Source: CAYZEZ01 sp964477295 (GTDB taxonomy: Bacteria > Bacteroidota > Bacteroidia > Bacteroidales > SM23-62). Taken from it: a stretch of 14,807 bases of DNA. Within the stretch, counting starts at the first letter, position 1. Each line of letters starts with the position of its first letter. Location: NCBI GenBank assembly GCA_964477295.1, contig CAYZEZ010000107.1, forward strand, positions 1 through 14,807, in the 5' to 3' direction. Shown here piece after piece: positions 7,206-14,715 of this stretch. Both the position numbers and the translations under genes were made by a program. The notes beneath the pieces are model-generated. The model was not told the DNA's origin. It saw only the letters and a list, made by a program, of their open reading frames with translations, and made no database searches.

Positions 7206-8474
7206 ATGAGGCGCCACATCATATTATCGTTGATTATAACTCTTCCATGTATAACCAATGCCCAACCAGGGAATGAAACAGATAGCCTGAGATATGGGGC
7301 TCTGAAAGTGTTTTTCGATTGTCAGTTTTGCGATAATGACCATATCCGCCGGGAAGTACCGTATGTAAATTATGTGCGCGACCGGAAAGAAGCCGACGTA
7401 CATGTCATGGTCACCAGTGAAAGGACCGGCAGTGGTGGAAGGGCACACACGTTTACATTCCTGGGACAAAATGGATATAATAATCTGAATGATACACTGG
7501 TTTTTCACATGAAGCCCGATGATACAGATGAGATGGAACGTGCTGGACAGATCAAAACACTGAAGATGGGTTTGATGCGATATGTGGCACGGACACCGAT
7601 CGCCTCTCAGATCTCTATTAATTATTCCGGACAACCCGAGGAGACGATCGTGGAAGACAAATGGCGAAGCTGGATTTTCAACACCAGCTTAATGGGTGAT
7701 TTCCAGGGGGAGAAATCCAGCCGCGAGATGAGCCTGATGGGTTGGTTGTCGGCGAATAAGATAACTCCTGAGTGGAAATTTGACTGGGACCACTTCTCAA
7801 GGATCAGTGAAGATAAGTATATTACCGGGGATGAAGGGACTATTTATGGAACACGGATCAGCCACGCCAGCTATTTCACTTTAGTGAAAAGTATCAGTGA
7901 TCACTGGTCGGTGGGCGGAAATACAATGATTGGCACCTCGATTTTCAGCAATTATAAATTAACCTTTTCATTATTCCCTGGAATTGAATATGACCTGTTC
8001 CCCTATTCCGAGTCGACAAGGAGACAACTCAGGTTTATGTATAGTGGAGGTTACACATTTAACAATTATCACGACTCAACCATCTACAATAAGACCCATG
8101 AATCCTTATGGGGCCATCAATTTGATATAGCGTATGAAGTAACTCAAAAATGGGGCTCTATTGAGACATCATTGAACTGGATGAATTACTTCAGCGACTG
8201 GACCAAAAACAGCCTGTCCTTTTTTAATGAAATAAGCCTGAGGATCACCAAAGGGCTTGAACTGGAAATTGACCTCGGAATCAGCTTCATTCATAATCAG
8301 CTGAATCTGGCCAAAGAAAGTGCTTCAACAGAAGATATTTTATTGCAGGTAAAAGAACTGGAGACAAGTTTTGCATATGAATTCGACGTAGGTATATCCT
8401 ATACATTCGGGGCGATTTATAACAATATTGTGAATCCCCGTTTTGGCAACCAGAACAGGGGCCATTTTTATTAG
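7206..8474 (+). CDS. Predicted outer-membrane beta-barrel protein, function unknown
   Basis: The 422-residue product begins with a Sec signal peptide (MRRHIILSLIITLPCITNA, cleavage likely before QPG); proline before Cys15 argues against a lipobox. Residues about 28-150 form a small globular domain with a CQFC pair, a VNYVRDRKEADVHVMV strand region and a TGSGGRAHTFTFLGQ stretch. The rest alternates aromatic and polar residues in amphipathic strands with tyrosine-, asparagine- and tryptophan-rich turns, and ends in a strand-like YTFGAIYNNIVNPRFG, as expected for a barrel. I recall similar uncharacterised proteins in Bacteroidota but no assigned function. It follows qmoC by 53 nt on the same strand, so co-transcription is possible. 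Location in the outer membrane is inferred from sequence character alone. Confidence 0.75.
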   Translation: MRRHIILSLIITLPCITNAQPGNETDSLRYGALKVFFDCQFCDNDHIRREVPYVNYVRDRKEADVHVMVTSERTGSGGRAHTFTFLGQNGYNNLNDTLVFHMKPDDTDEMERAGQIKTLKMGLMRYVARTPIASQISINYSGQPEETIVEDKWRSWIFNTSLMGDFQGEKSSREMSLMGWLSANKITPEWKFDWDHFSRISEDKYITGDEGTIYGTRISHASYFTLVKSISDHWSVGGNTMIGTSIFSNYKLTFSLFPGIEYDLFPYSESTRRQLRFMYSGGYTFNNYHDSTIYNKTHESLWGHQFDIAYEVTQKWGSIETSLNWMNYFSDWTKNSLSFFNEISLRITKGLELEIDLGISFIHNQLNLAKESASTEDILLQVKELETSFAYEFDVGISYTFGAIYNNIVNPRFGNQNRGHFY

Positions 8475-8487
8475 AGGGGCATAATCA

Positions 8488-8521
8488 AGCCTGTATACCT
8501 GACAGGTTCTTCCACATTTTT
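8488..8521 (+). terminator. Weak candidate terminator after the barrel gene
   Basis: CCTGT (8490-8494) pairs with ACAGG (8502-8506) around a seven-base loop. One G-T wobble and one A-T pair extend the stem outward. A T-rich run ending in TTTTT follows about ten bases later. The stem is short and the T-run is not adjacent, so this is only a possible end for transcripts covering the barrel gene. Confidence 0.3.
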
Positions 8522-8554
8522 GTAAATTTAAGCTAGTTAACGACCTGGATTTGT

Positions 8555-9094
8555 TTGCAAAATCATTTCCCGTGGGTAGATTGTTTTATTCTACCGGTGA
8601 TTTTCTTGTCTGTTTATACTACGGCCTTCCCCCGGTTAACCCTGCAGGATCGCTTGGTGGCCTGGTATCCGCTTAATGGAAATGCGAATGATAAGAGCGG
8701 GAATGGGTTTGACAGGGTGGTAACAGGAGCTACAGGTGCAGAAAACAGGTTTGGTTCAGATAACAAAGCCTGTGAACTTGATGGAATGGAAGATTACATT
8801 GAAATTGGATCAGTTACTCTATGTGATTCTGAACTCTCTGTGAGTTGATGGATTTATCCAAATGAAGGGACCAATGGGTACTGCCTGATAATATATAAAC
8901 AAAATCCAAATACTCCTGACAATAACGATGGTGATCTTCAGTTGGAAATTGATGTTACAGGCAAGGTTGTGAAACAAATGAATAATATTATTGACAGCCA
9001 GGTCAAATTAAGCCGCGACAACGTATCACAAGGCCTGTATTTGATTGAAATAAAGGGAGATAAGATAATTCGTGGGAAAGTTGTGGTAAAATAA
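8555..9094 (+). pseudogene. Broken LamG-domain protein with T9SS sorting tail
   Basis: The frame opens at a TTG (8555) with a hydrophobic leader, then a clear LamG/concanavalin-like start: LVAWYPLNGNANDKSGNG, LDGMEDYIEIG and ELSVS. It hits TGA at 8846-8848, then continues in the same frame with WIYPNEGTNGYCLIIYKQ. It passes into a C-terminal T9SS type A sorting domain (EIDVTGKVVKQ, then NVSQGLYLIEIKGDK) and stops at 9092-9094. LamG domains normally run to 150 residues or more; here the middle is missing and the sorting domain lacks its usual start, so an internal deletion is likely as well as the nonsense codon. No ATG start is in frame. The intact parent would have been a secreted or cell-surface protein. 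A sequencing error could explain the TGA but not the missing middle. Confidence 0.8.
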
Positions 9095-9183
9095 GCTGAT
9101 TCTTTTTTATGCTCTCCCAAGTAGTTTAATATCACAAATAGTTAGAAACAAGTGAATGATACAGCTTCAATAAAATACAAAGA

Positions 9184-10623
9184 ATGACAAGAAAAATTCT
9201 CTATTCTCTTTTTCTGGTTTTTATTCTGGCAGATATTGGATATTCATTCCTGCAACACTACAATACACCATTAGATGGAAGTATGGCTGGAGGTATTGTG
9301 CCTTCAGAAGAAGTCAGGCCAATTTTGGAAAGTCCTTTAGGAATGAGGGTATTTATCACAAAAGAAACCTATCCAAATCCGAACCGTTTTTTTTGCCATT
9401 GGCTTTTCAATAAATACTTTAACCATATCCCAATAATATTACAGAAATTTGTTAATCCGCTGGATAGCGTTTACCTGTCATGTGCTATATCCAAGATTAT
9501 TATCCAGATTATATTGATTGTTTTGCTTTCCATATTAATTTCCGGAAATACAAACATGTTTAAATTTGAGTCTTTACTGGCCGCTGTTCTCATCATACCT
9601 TTTTTTCAGACAAACGGGTATCGGAGTCATATGGGGATAATTGATCCAGCAACAACATATACATTCTTTTATGCACTTCCAACCGCACTTCTGCTATTAT
9701 ATTTTAGTCCGCTCATACTCCAAAGATATTATGGAAAAGAATTTAAAGGATTTAAGTACATCAGTATTTTATGGATCCCATTAGCTTTGGTTTGTAGTTT
9801 GAGCGGACCAATGAATCCAGGAATAGCATTAATTTTCAGCATGTTACTTATTATTAATAACCTGATAATGAATTTTAGAAAATCAGGTCATGAAAATATA
9901 TTAGACAGGATAAAATATTCAATTCAAAAAATTCCAAGAGTATATTATTTCTTTATCATTCCTATTGTCATTTTTTCCTTGTACTCCATTTACCTGGGCA
10001 GATATAATTCGGTAAGCCTGAGCAATAAAATGTCCCTGGCTTCATTATATGCAAAATTACCGGAAGGGATATACTATCAATTTACCCAGAAACTTGGTTT
10101 TCCTGTTTTATTCTCAATATTGATTATTAATACATTAATCATAAAATCTCAATTCAAGACAATAGAAGGCAGGAAAATATTGAAGACATTTAAATGGATC
10201 GGAATATTTGCAATAATCTACATTTTACTTTTGCCTTTTGGTGGTTATCGGGACTATCGTAAGTATATTTTAAGATATGATACCATAATGCCAATAACAT
10301 TAAGCTTAATGTTCATCTTTGGTAAAATGACAATTCTCATCCTTAATAATATTTCACTTAGACAAAAGTCCTGGTATATACCTTTGATAATGCTGGTAAT
10401 TTTCATTTTTACCAATTCAGATGAACCAAAATTCGATAAGAATGATTGCGAAAGAGATGCAATTAATCAAATAGCTGAATCACCTGAATCCATTGTGAAG
10501 ATTAGTGATGAATGTAATGTTTTATCATGGGATAAAATAGAGGATCCCAATGACTCGGAATTACAATCTAAATTACTACAATTATGGGGAATCATTGATG
10601 AGAAAAAACTTTACTATCAATAA
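9184..10623 (+). CDS. Polytopic membrane protein, unidentified
   Basis: The 479-residue protein has an N-terminal hydrophobic segment (about 5-22). An extracytoplasmic-looking loop with HYNTPLDGSMAGGIVPSEE and a PNPNRFFCHWLFNKYF motif follows. After that come roughly nine or ten further hydrophobic stretches up to about residue 410, and a charged tail. The overall plan, a loop after the first helix and then many helices, recalls polyprenyl-phosphate-dependent glycosyltransferases and related envelope proteins, but I see no diagnostic motif and assign no function. The DNA is visibly richer in A and T than the flanking genes, with many ATA, ATT, TTA and AAA codons, which could reflect separate acquisition. 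It starts 89 nt after the LamG/T9SS remnant and converges on the acetyltransferase gene, with 46 nt between the two stops. Confidence 0.75.
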   Translation: MTRKILYSLFLVFILADIGYSFLQHYNTPLDGSMAGGIVPSEEVRPILESPLGMRVFITKETYPNPNRFFCHWLFNKYFNHIPIILQKFVNPLDSVYLSCAISKIIIQIILIVLLSILISGNTNMFKFESLLAAVLIIPFFQTNGYRSHMGIIDPATTYTFFYALPTALLLLYFSPLILQRYYGKEFKGFKYISILWIPLALVCSLSGPMNPGIALIFSMLLIINNLIMNFRKSGHENILDRIKYSIQKIPRVYYFFIIPIVIFSLYSIYLGRYNSVSLSNKMSLASLYAKLPEGIYYQFTQKLGFPVLFSILIINTLIIKSQFKTIEGRKILKTFKWIGIFAIIYILLLPFGGYRDYRKYILRYDTIMPITLSLMFIFGKMTILILNNISLRQKSWYIPLIMLVIFIFTNSDEPKFDKNDCERDAINQIAESPESIVKISDECNVLSWDKIEDPNDSELQSKLLQLWGIIDEKKLYYQ

Positions 10624-10669
10624 ACTCCGGGTACTAACAAGTGGGTGCAATAAGAAGAATAATCACATT

Positions 10670-11536
10670 TTATCCGAATTCCGGGCCACAAATAAGGAAT
10701 CGGTTTGCTTCAATCCCGGGATATGGATTATCATCCAGGTACATCCGGGTAAATAAACGCTGACTTACAAATCCCTTCGATTCAAGCCATCGGAAAAGGC
10801 TACTCTTGCTTTCCGGAATATCTACAACAACAGGGGTATCTTGGAGTCGCGTGAATGCTGCAGAGATAAGTGCCCTGGCAGCAAGATCTGTCTGTGCGCA
10901 AACCGGGCCTATCTGTGTATAAAGTGAACCACGACGTCCCAGTACAAAACCAGTAACTTCGCTTCCCTGCATTAGGACCCATGATATATCCGGATAGGTT
11001 TTTATCATTTCCCCTACAATTTTCTCGCGGTTTGCACCGAAAACAATGCTATCCATTCGTACAACCTCCTTCAGGTATTCCGGATGCATAGGTACCGGGA
11101 CAAAAGCTTCTTCCTGATTAAATATTCGGTCCCCTCCGGGCAGACGGGTCATACGGTGGATTTTATATTCTTCATTAAATCCAAGCTTCCTGTAAACCGG
11201 CATACCTGCAGGGGTAGCATCCAGTTTTATTGTATTGGTGGGAATAAGACCTGCCATTGTCTCCTGCAGTAACATCCTGCTGATCCCCAGTCCCCTGTAT
11301 TCCCGGTCAATCAGTACCATGGCAATCCAGGCTATCTGATTATCATAATTAACTGCTGTAGTAGTGCCAACTACCTCTCCCCTGATCTCCGCAACCAAAC
11401 AAACATTAGTTGAATTATCAACCATCAATTTCCAATCCCATACTGTCTGGTTCCATTTCTCTGCACTGGAAAGCCGTAATCCAGCCTGGATATCGTTGAT
11501 ATGCATCTTTCGTAATTTCAATTCTGTATCGATCAT
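10670..11536 (-). CDS. GNAT-family N-acetyltransferase with C-terminal GNAT-like domain
   Basis: The 288-residue protein has an N-terminal GNAT fold. VCLVAEIRGEVVGTTTAV supplies the central strands, and WIAMVLIDREYRGLGISRMLL holds the acetyl-CoA pyrophosphate loop (RGLGIS, 81-86). PVYRKLGF near residue 130 is the usual GNAT closing motif. The second half (VLMQGSEVTGFVLGRRGS, then SLFRWLESKGF and a final CGPEFG) matches the extra C-terminal domain of the YitH-like group (Acetyltransf_18). The substrate is unknown. It is the last of three minus-strand genes, starting 24 nt after the aldolase-family stop, so it probably acts on a product of that pathway or is simply carried with it. An ordinary length and no defects support a functional gene. 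Confidence 0.88.
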   Translation of the reverse strand: MIDTELKLRKMHINDIQAGLRLSSAEKWNQTVWDWKLMVDNSTNVCLVAEIRGEVVGTTTAVNYDNQIAWIAMVLIDREYRGLGISRMLLQETMAGLIPTNTIKLDATPAGMPVYRKLGFNEEYKIHRMTRLPGGDRIFNQEEAFVPVPMHPEYLKEVVRMDSIVFGANREKIVGEMIKTYPDISWVLMQGSEVTGFVLGRRGSLYTQIGPVCAQTDLAARALISAAFTRLQDTPVVVDIPESKSSLFRWLESKGFVSQRLFTRMYLDDNPYPGIEANRFLICGPEFG

Positions 11537-11560
11537 GTTATTGTGATTATTCGAAAAATG

Positions 11561-12628
11561 CTATTTTCCCATCCATCTGACCAGATTATGTGAAATAAAT
11601 TCATCATCGTTTAACTCCGGATATGAAGTATATACCCTTTGTATTTCCTCTTTCTGCCCCGGAGACAGTTGGTCTTCCGGATTCAGTGTCCATGTTCCTT
11701 CCAGCAGCCCCTGACGTTTCAATACTTCATGAATCCCGACAATGCATCCCGCAAAGTGGTTAGCTGAATCGAAAAAGGCTGCATTACAGTCAGTGACTTT
11801 TACTCCCAGGGTTAATAACTCATTTATGTCATCTGCAGTCTTTGCGTGGTGGACCTTTTCCAATAGTTCAACCGCTCTTTTCGTCCATACGGCCCAATGC
11901 CCCAGGAGACCTCCAACAATTCGCTTTCTTACCATTTTTGTACCATCCCACAGCTCAAACTCCGTCAATAAATCAGCCAGGATGTTATCATCATTACCCG
12001 TATACAAGGCAATTTTTTCAGACCGGCCCGATTCAATAACTCCCCTGATCACATCCAGGGACTGGTAACGATTAAACGGGGCAATCTTTATTGCCACAAC
12101 ATTTTCAATTCCTGAAAATTCACGCCAGAAGTCAACATCCAGGTTCCGGCCTCCTACTGCCGGTTGAAGATAGAAGCCCATCACCGGAAGGATACTGGCA
12201 ATAGTACGGCTGTGCTCGATCAACCTGTAATTCGAAGCTTCTTTTAATGCAGCAAGGCTTAACAACACAATATCGTACCCTTTCTCTGCGACCAGCCGGG
12301 TTTCCGCAACAGCCTGTTGGGTATCTCCTATCACGCCTCCAACCTTAAGTATTGAACGATGATTATTCTTTTCGTATCTGCCAATCTCTTCAATTGCAAG
12401 CTCCAACAGCGGTTCATACAGACCCACTTCAGGTTTGCGAATTTCAAACTGTGTTGTATGCACGCCCACAGCTATACCTCCTACACCGGCTTCCAGGTAA
12501 TAGCGAATCAGGGCGCGCTGGCGACACTCATCTAATTTGCGTGAACTGTTCAGTGCCAGAGGCATAGCCGGAATAACAACTCCATTTCGAAGTAATTCTT
12601 CCTTCCCGGGTGTAAGATGTTTCTGCAT
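11561..12628 (-). CDS. Dihydrodipicolinate synthase / N-acetylneuraminate lyase family protein
   Basis: This is a (beta/alpha)8-barrel aldolase or dehydratase of the class I, Schiff-base-forming DapA superfamily. The 355-residue protein has GVVIPAMPLALNSS near the N-terminus. GGIAVGVHTTQFEIR stands where classical members have GTTGE. Tyr153 in MGFYLQPAVGG and Lys181 in VVAIKIAPF fit the catalytic Tyr and Schiff-base Lys. The protein is longer than DapA (about 290), with a C-terminal extension, and the altered GTTGE motif argues against true dihydrodipicolinate synthase. With an epimerase upstream and a decayed Gfo/Idh gene beyond it, cleavage or dehydration of a 2-keto-3-deoxy sugar acid is the most likely chemistry, but the substrate is unknown. 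It lies 36 nt after the epimerase gene and 24 nt before the acetyltransferase. Confidence 0.88.
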   Translation of the reverse strand: MQKHLTPGKEELLRNGVVIPAMPLALNSSRKLDECRQRALIRYYLEAGVGGIAVGVHTTQFEIRKPEVGLYEPLLELAIEEIGRYEKNNHRSILKVGGVIGDTQQAVAETRLVAEKGYDIVLLSLAALKEASNYRLIEHSRTIASILPVMGFYLQPAVGGRNLDVDFWREFSGIENVVAIKIAPFNRYQSLDVIRGVIESGRSEKIALYTGNDDNILADLLTEFELWDGTKMVRKRIVGGLLGHWAVWTKRAVELLEKVHHAKTADDINELLTLGVKVTDCNAAFFDSANHFAGCIVGIHEVLKRQGLLEGTWTLNPEDQLSPGQKEEIQRVYTSYPELNDDEFISHNLVRWMGK

Positions 12629-12664
12629 TTACAATTTATATTATGTACTTTCAACTCATCAAAA

Positions 12665-13702
12665 CTAATATTTCCCATCGCGTACTTCGTAGTGAGTGGG
12701 TTTGCCCAGTAAGCCCAAACCCTGTTTCATCCATCCGGAGATCCAGGAAATTATCTGGCTGACAGGTATCGTGGGACGACCAAACAACTTAAAAGCATTT
12801 TTGGCATTACTCAAAAGAGCTGTAGGGGCTTCTTTTCCTTCAAATTTGGGCTCTACTCCAAATTGCTTTGCAAACAGTTGAGCTACTTCTCTTACCGAGA
12901 GTATTTCGGGACCGGTGATATTCATTATTTTGGCCGGGCTGTTTGTGTACTCCAGTGAACGGAGTACCATATCATTCACATCACCCTGCCAGATTACATT
13001 GAAATGTCCCATGGACAAATCGATTATCTCTTCATTCTTCACTTTCGTGGCTATATCGACCAGCACACCGTAACGCATTTCTACCGAATAATTAAGTCTT
13101 ACCAGGGTTACGTGAGTACCATATTTATTGCTACCGTATTCAAACATACGCTCTCGTCCCAGGCATGATTGGGCATATTCACCTATTGGACACGGAGTAT
13201 CAGTCTCAATTGATCCGCCGGAATTTACCTTTACCAGTGGGTATACACAGCCTGTGGAAAAAGCAACTATACGTGAGAATTTGAACCTTTCTGCAATTAG
13301 CCCAGGAAGGAATGAGTTAACCGCCCAGGTCACGGAGAGGTTTTCTTCAGAGCCAAACTTCATCCCGGCCAGAAAGAAGACATTCTTGATATCTGGCAGT
13401 TCATTGATAAAACGGGTATCCAGAAGGTCACCGTGAATTGTCTCAATACCCATCTGCTCAATCTTTCTGCGCTGCTCATCCGATTCAAACAGGGAAACAC
13501 CAACGATTCGTTTTTGTACGTTTGCCTGCTCGGCTGCTCGCCTTGACATCTGTGCCAGCGAAGGGCCAATTTTACCTCCCACCCCGAGAAAAAGAATGTC
13601 TCCGTCGAGGTTAGAAATCATTTTAACCAGGTCTGAACCCGGACGGGATAATATCTCTTCCAGTTCCGGTTCATTACTGATAATCTCCGGTATATTATTC
13701 AT
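12665..13702 (-). CDS. NAD-dependent epimerase/dehydratase-like protein (extended SDR)
   Basis: The 345-residue protein is a short-chain dehydrogenase of the extended, nucleotide-sugar epimerase type. ILFLGVGGKIGPSLA carries the glycine-rich NAD(P) motif (40-46). NVFFLAGMKFGS is the strand-4 region, and VAFSTGCVYP (147-155 region) holds the catalytic Ser/Thr. PIGEYAQSCLGRERMFEY contains Tyr176, but the position four residues later, Lys in standard YxxxK enzymes, is Cys180. C-terminal NITGPEILSVREVA and FEGKEAPTALLSNA are as in sugar epimerases. The ATG at 13702 is backed by a GGAGGA eight bases upstream. First intact gene of the minus-strand operon; it likely acts on the same sugar or sugar-acid pathway as the aldolase-family gene that follows. 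Confidence 0.87.
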   Translation of the reverse strand: MNNIPEIISNEPELEEILSRPGSDLVKMISNLDGDILFLGVGGKIGPSLAQMSRRAAEQANVQKRIVGVSLFESDEQRRKIEQMGIETIHGDLLDTRFINELPDIKNVFFLAGMKFGSEENLSVTWAVNSFLPGLIAERFKFSRIVAFSTGCVYPLVKVNSGGSIETDTPCPIGEYAQSCLGRERMFEYGSNKYGTHVTLVRLNYSVEMRYGVLVDIATKVKNEEIIDLSMGHFNVIWQGDVNDMVLRSLEYTNSPAKIMNITGPEILSVREVAQLFAKQFGVEPKFEGKEAPTALLSNAKNAFKLFGRPTIPVSQIISWISGWMKQGLGLLGKPTHYEVRDGKY

Positions 13703-13710
13703 TGTTCATA

Positions 13711-13716
13711 TCCTCC
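13711..13716 (-). promoter_or_regulatory. Strong Shine-Dalgarno for the epimerase gene
   Basis: The minus strand reads GGAGGA, eight bases before the ATG at 13702. It fixes that start against another ATG (13709) that overlaps the spacer and opens only a four-codon frame. Such a good match is notable because the other genes in the window show weak or no Shine-Dalgarno sequence. Confidence 0.65.
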
Positions 13717-13915
13717 AAATTAAAGTGATTTATATTATCCTATTGTCATTAGATATTATGTGGACGATTTCAGGTGGAATTTCAAAAATCCCCCTGGTAT
13801 TTGCATAATACAGGTATTTATAATCGAAAGACCTGCCGGGTTAAAATTCATAATCATCCGGGGTGAGATCGAAAATACTAAAAAAATCCCTAAAAAAGAC
13901 TGGCACATATTTTCT
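13717..13915. other. Intergenic region upstream of the epimerase operon
   Basis: About 200 bases of AT-rich sequence with no credible open frame on either strand. I found no minus-strand TAnnTTTG match and no clear dyad here, although the operon promoter would be expected in this stretch. Confidence 0.4.
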
Positions 13916-14188
13916 TTACCAGATTAAGACGGTTAAATAACCGTTATCCTCATCAGAATCAACAATTGTATAATCTCCTCTGTCTGATTTTACCCAGTGT
14001 TTCCTGTTAGATTCTTTCAAAAGGGTTTGTCTTTTCAAAGCCCTGTGTTCGCTTTCCTCATCGGCATGGTCAGTCCAGCCTTCAATGTTAGGCATTTGCA
14101 ATTGTTCCGTGCTCCATACATTCTGGTTGATATGATATTTATCAATCCTTAAAAGTTCATCAATGAATATAGCCGAAACACGGTTACA
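13916..14188 (-). other. Unidentified open frame, possible gene remnant
   Basis: The minus-strand frame is open for 90 codons between stops, but its only plausible start is a TTG at 14101, giving 61 residues (MQMPNIEGWTDHADEESEHR onward, ending GYLTVLIW). Upstream of that TTG the frame still reads protein-like (FIDELLRIDKYHINQNVWS) until a TAA at 14189-14191. The composition is polar and charged with many Glu, Asp, Lys and His, like coding DNA and unlike AT-rich spacer. It resembles no family I know. Lacking a good start and sitting beside a decayed gene, it is more likely a surviving internal or C-terminal fragment than a working gene. It is not in the same frame as the Gfo/Idh remnant. Confidence 0.4.
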
Positions 14189-14205
14189 TTAAAAACAGTG
14201 CATGG

Positions 14206-14589
14206 TTAAACTTTGTTATCCTGGGTATCGATTACCACTGTATCAATCTCGTTACTTTCCAGTGACTTCCGTAAATCTCCGAAGATTTCTATTTTCAGTT
14301 ATTGAATTTCGGTAATGTAAGCACCGTCTTTTTCAGCAGCCCGTGAATCAACATCGCAGATATGTTTTACCTCGCAATTTGGCTGTTTCGCAAAGCTCCC
14401 GGCAAGTGCTTTACCGCTTAAATTTACACCCATAATTAAATCCCTGAGCATTTCGCTGGATCCTTCAATACGATTATAGTTTCGGGCACTCAGCCCAGAC
14501 ATAGCAAAGCCAAGGGCAATCTTAGCCTTATCTGTGGCCGCTTTTTCAGAAAATCTCTTCTTTAGTTCATTAGGTTTTACAATTAGCAA
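14206..14589 (-). pseudogene. Decayed 5' part of a Gfo/Idh/MocA-family oxidoreductase gene
   Basis: The minus-strand frame from a TTG at 14589 contains a degraded Tat leader (KAKIALGFAMSGLSARNYNRI; the twin arginines are gone). Next comes GVNLSGKALAGSFAKQPNCE, where the Rossmann glycine motif of secreted Gfo/Idh proteins is recognisable but altered. HICDVDSRAAEK is the strand-2 acidic motif. TAA at 14299-14301 ends it, but homology continues in the same frame beyond (GDLRKSLESNEIDTVVID) where the family has its DavviatPDHWH region. Another in-frame TAA follows at 14206-14208. The substrate domain and the rest of about 400 residues are absent. It lies upstream of the epimerase operon on the same strand and may be its lost first gene. 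The changed glycine motif and lost Tat arginines point to real decay rather than a single sequencing error. Confidence 0.8.
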
Positions 14590-14604
14590 GTACTAATTGA
14601 TTTA

Positions 14605-14632
14605 AGTTGCTAGTTACGAGTTGCCAGGTGTC
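14605..14632. repeat. 7-bp quasi-tandem repeat patch
   Basis: Successive 7-mers read AGTTGCT (14605), AGTTACG (14612), AGTTGCC (14619) and AGGTGTC (14626). The word GTTGCCAGGT (14620-14629) is the exact reverse complement of ACCTGGCAAC in the array at 14716-14807, so the two patches face each other across about 80 bp of AT-rich DNA. Confidence 0.55.
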
Positions 14633-14715
14633 TGAATCACAGTTATATATGAATTAGTAAATTATACGAATTTAATTACTATTTTAAATTATGTTATTGA
14701 CTATTAACACTTTAC
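14633..14715. other. AT-rich spacer between two repeat patches
   Basis: This stretch consists very largely of A and T, with no open frame of note. It is flanked by inversely oriented copies of the ACCTGGCAAC word. I see no origin, attachment-site or RNA-gene signature in it. Confidence 0.4.

Noticed and set aside
8517..8553. Bacteroidota promoter (TTTTTG then TGGATTTG) before the LamG remnant
   Set aside because: The -7 box misses the invariant A of TAnnTTTG and the spacing is long; the gene downstream is broken.
8846..8848. TGA read as tryptophan or selenocysteine in the LamG gene
   Set aside because: All other genes use TGG for Trp and some end in TGA (for example qmoA). No SECIS-like hairpin is evident, and the gene also has an internal deletion, so decay is the simpler reading.
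13929..13944. Terminator hairpin ACGGTT-AAAT-AACCGT
   Set aside because: The dyad is perfect but only 6 bp and AT-leaning. It falls inside the open frame at 13916-14188 and is not followed by a T-tract on either strand.
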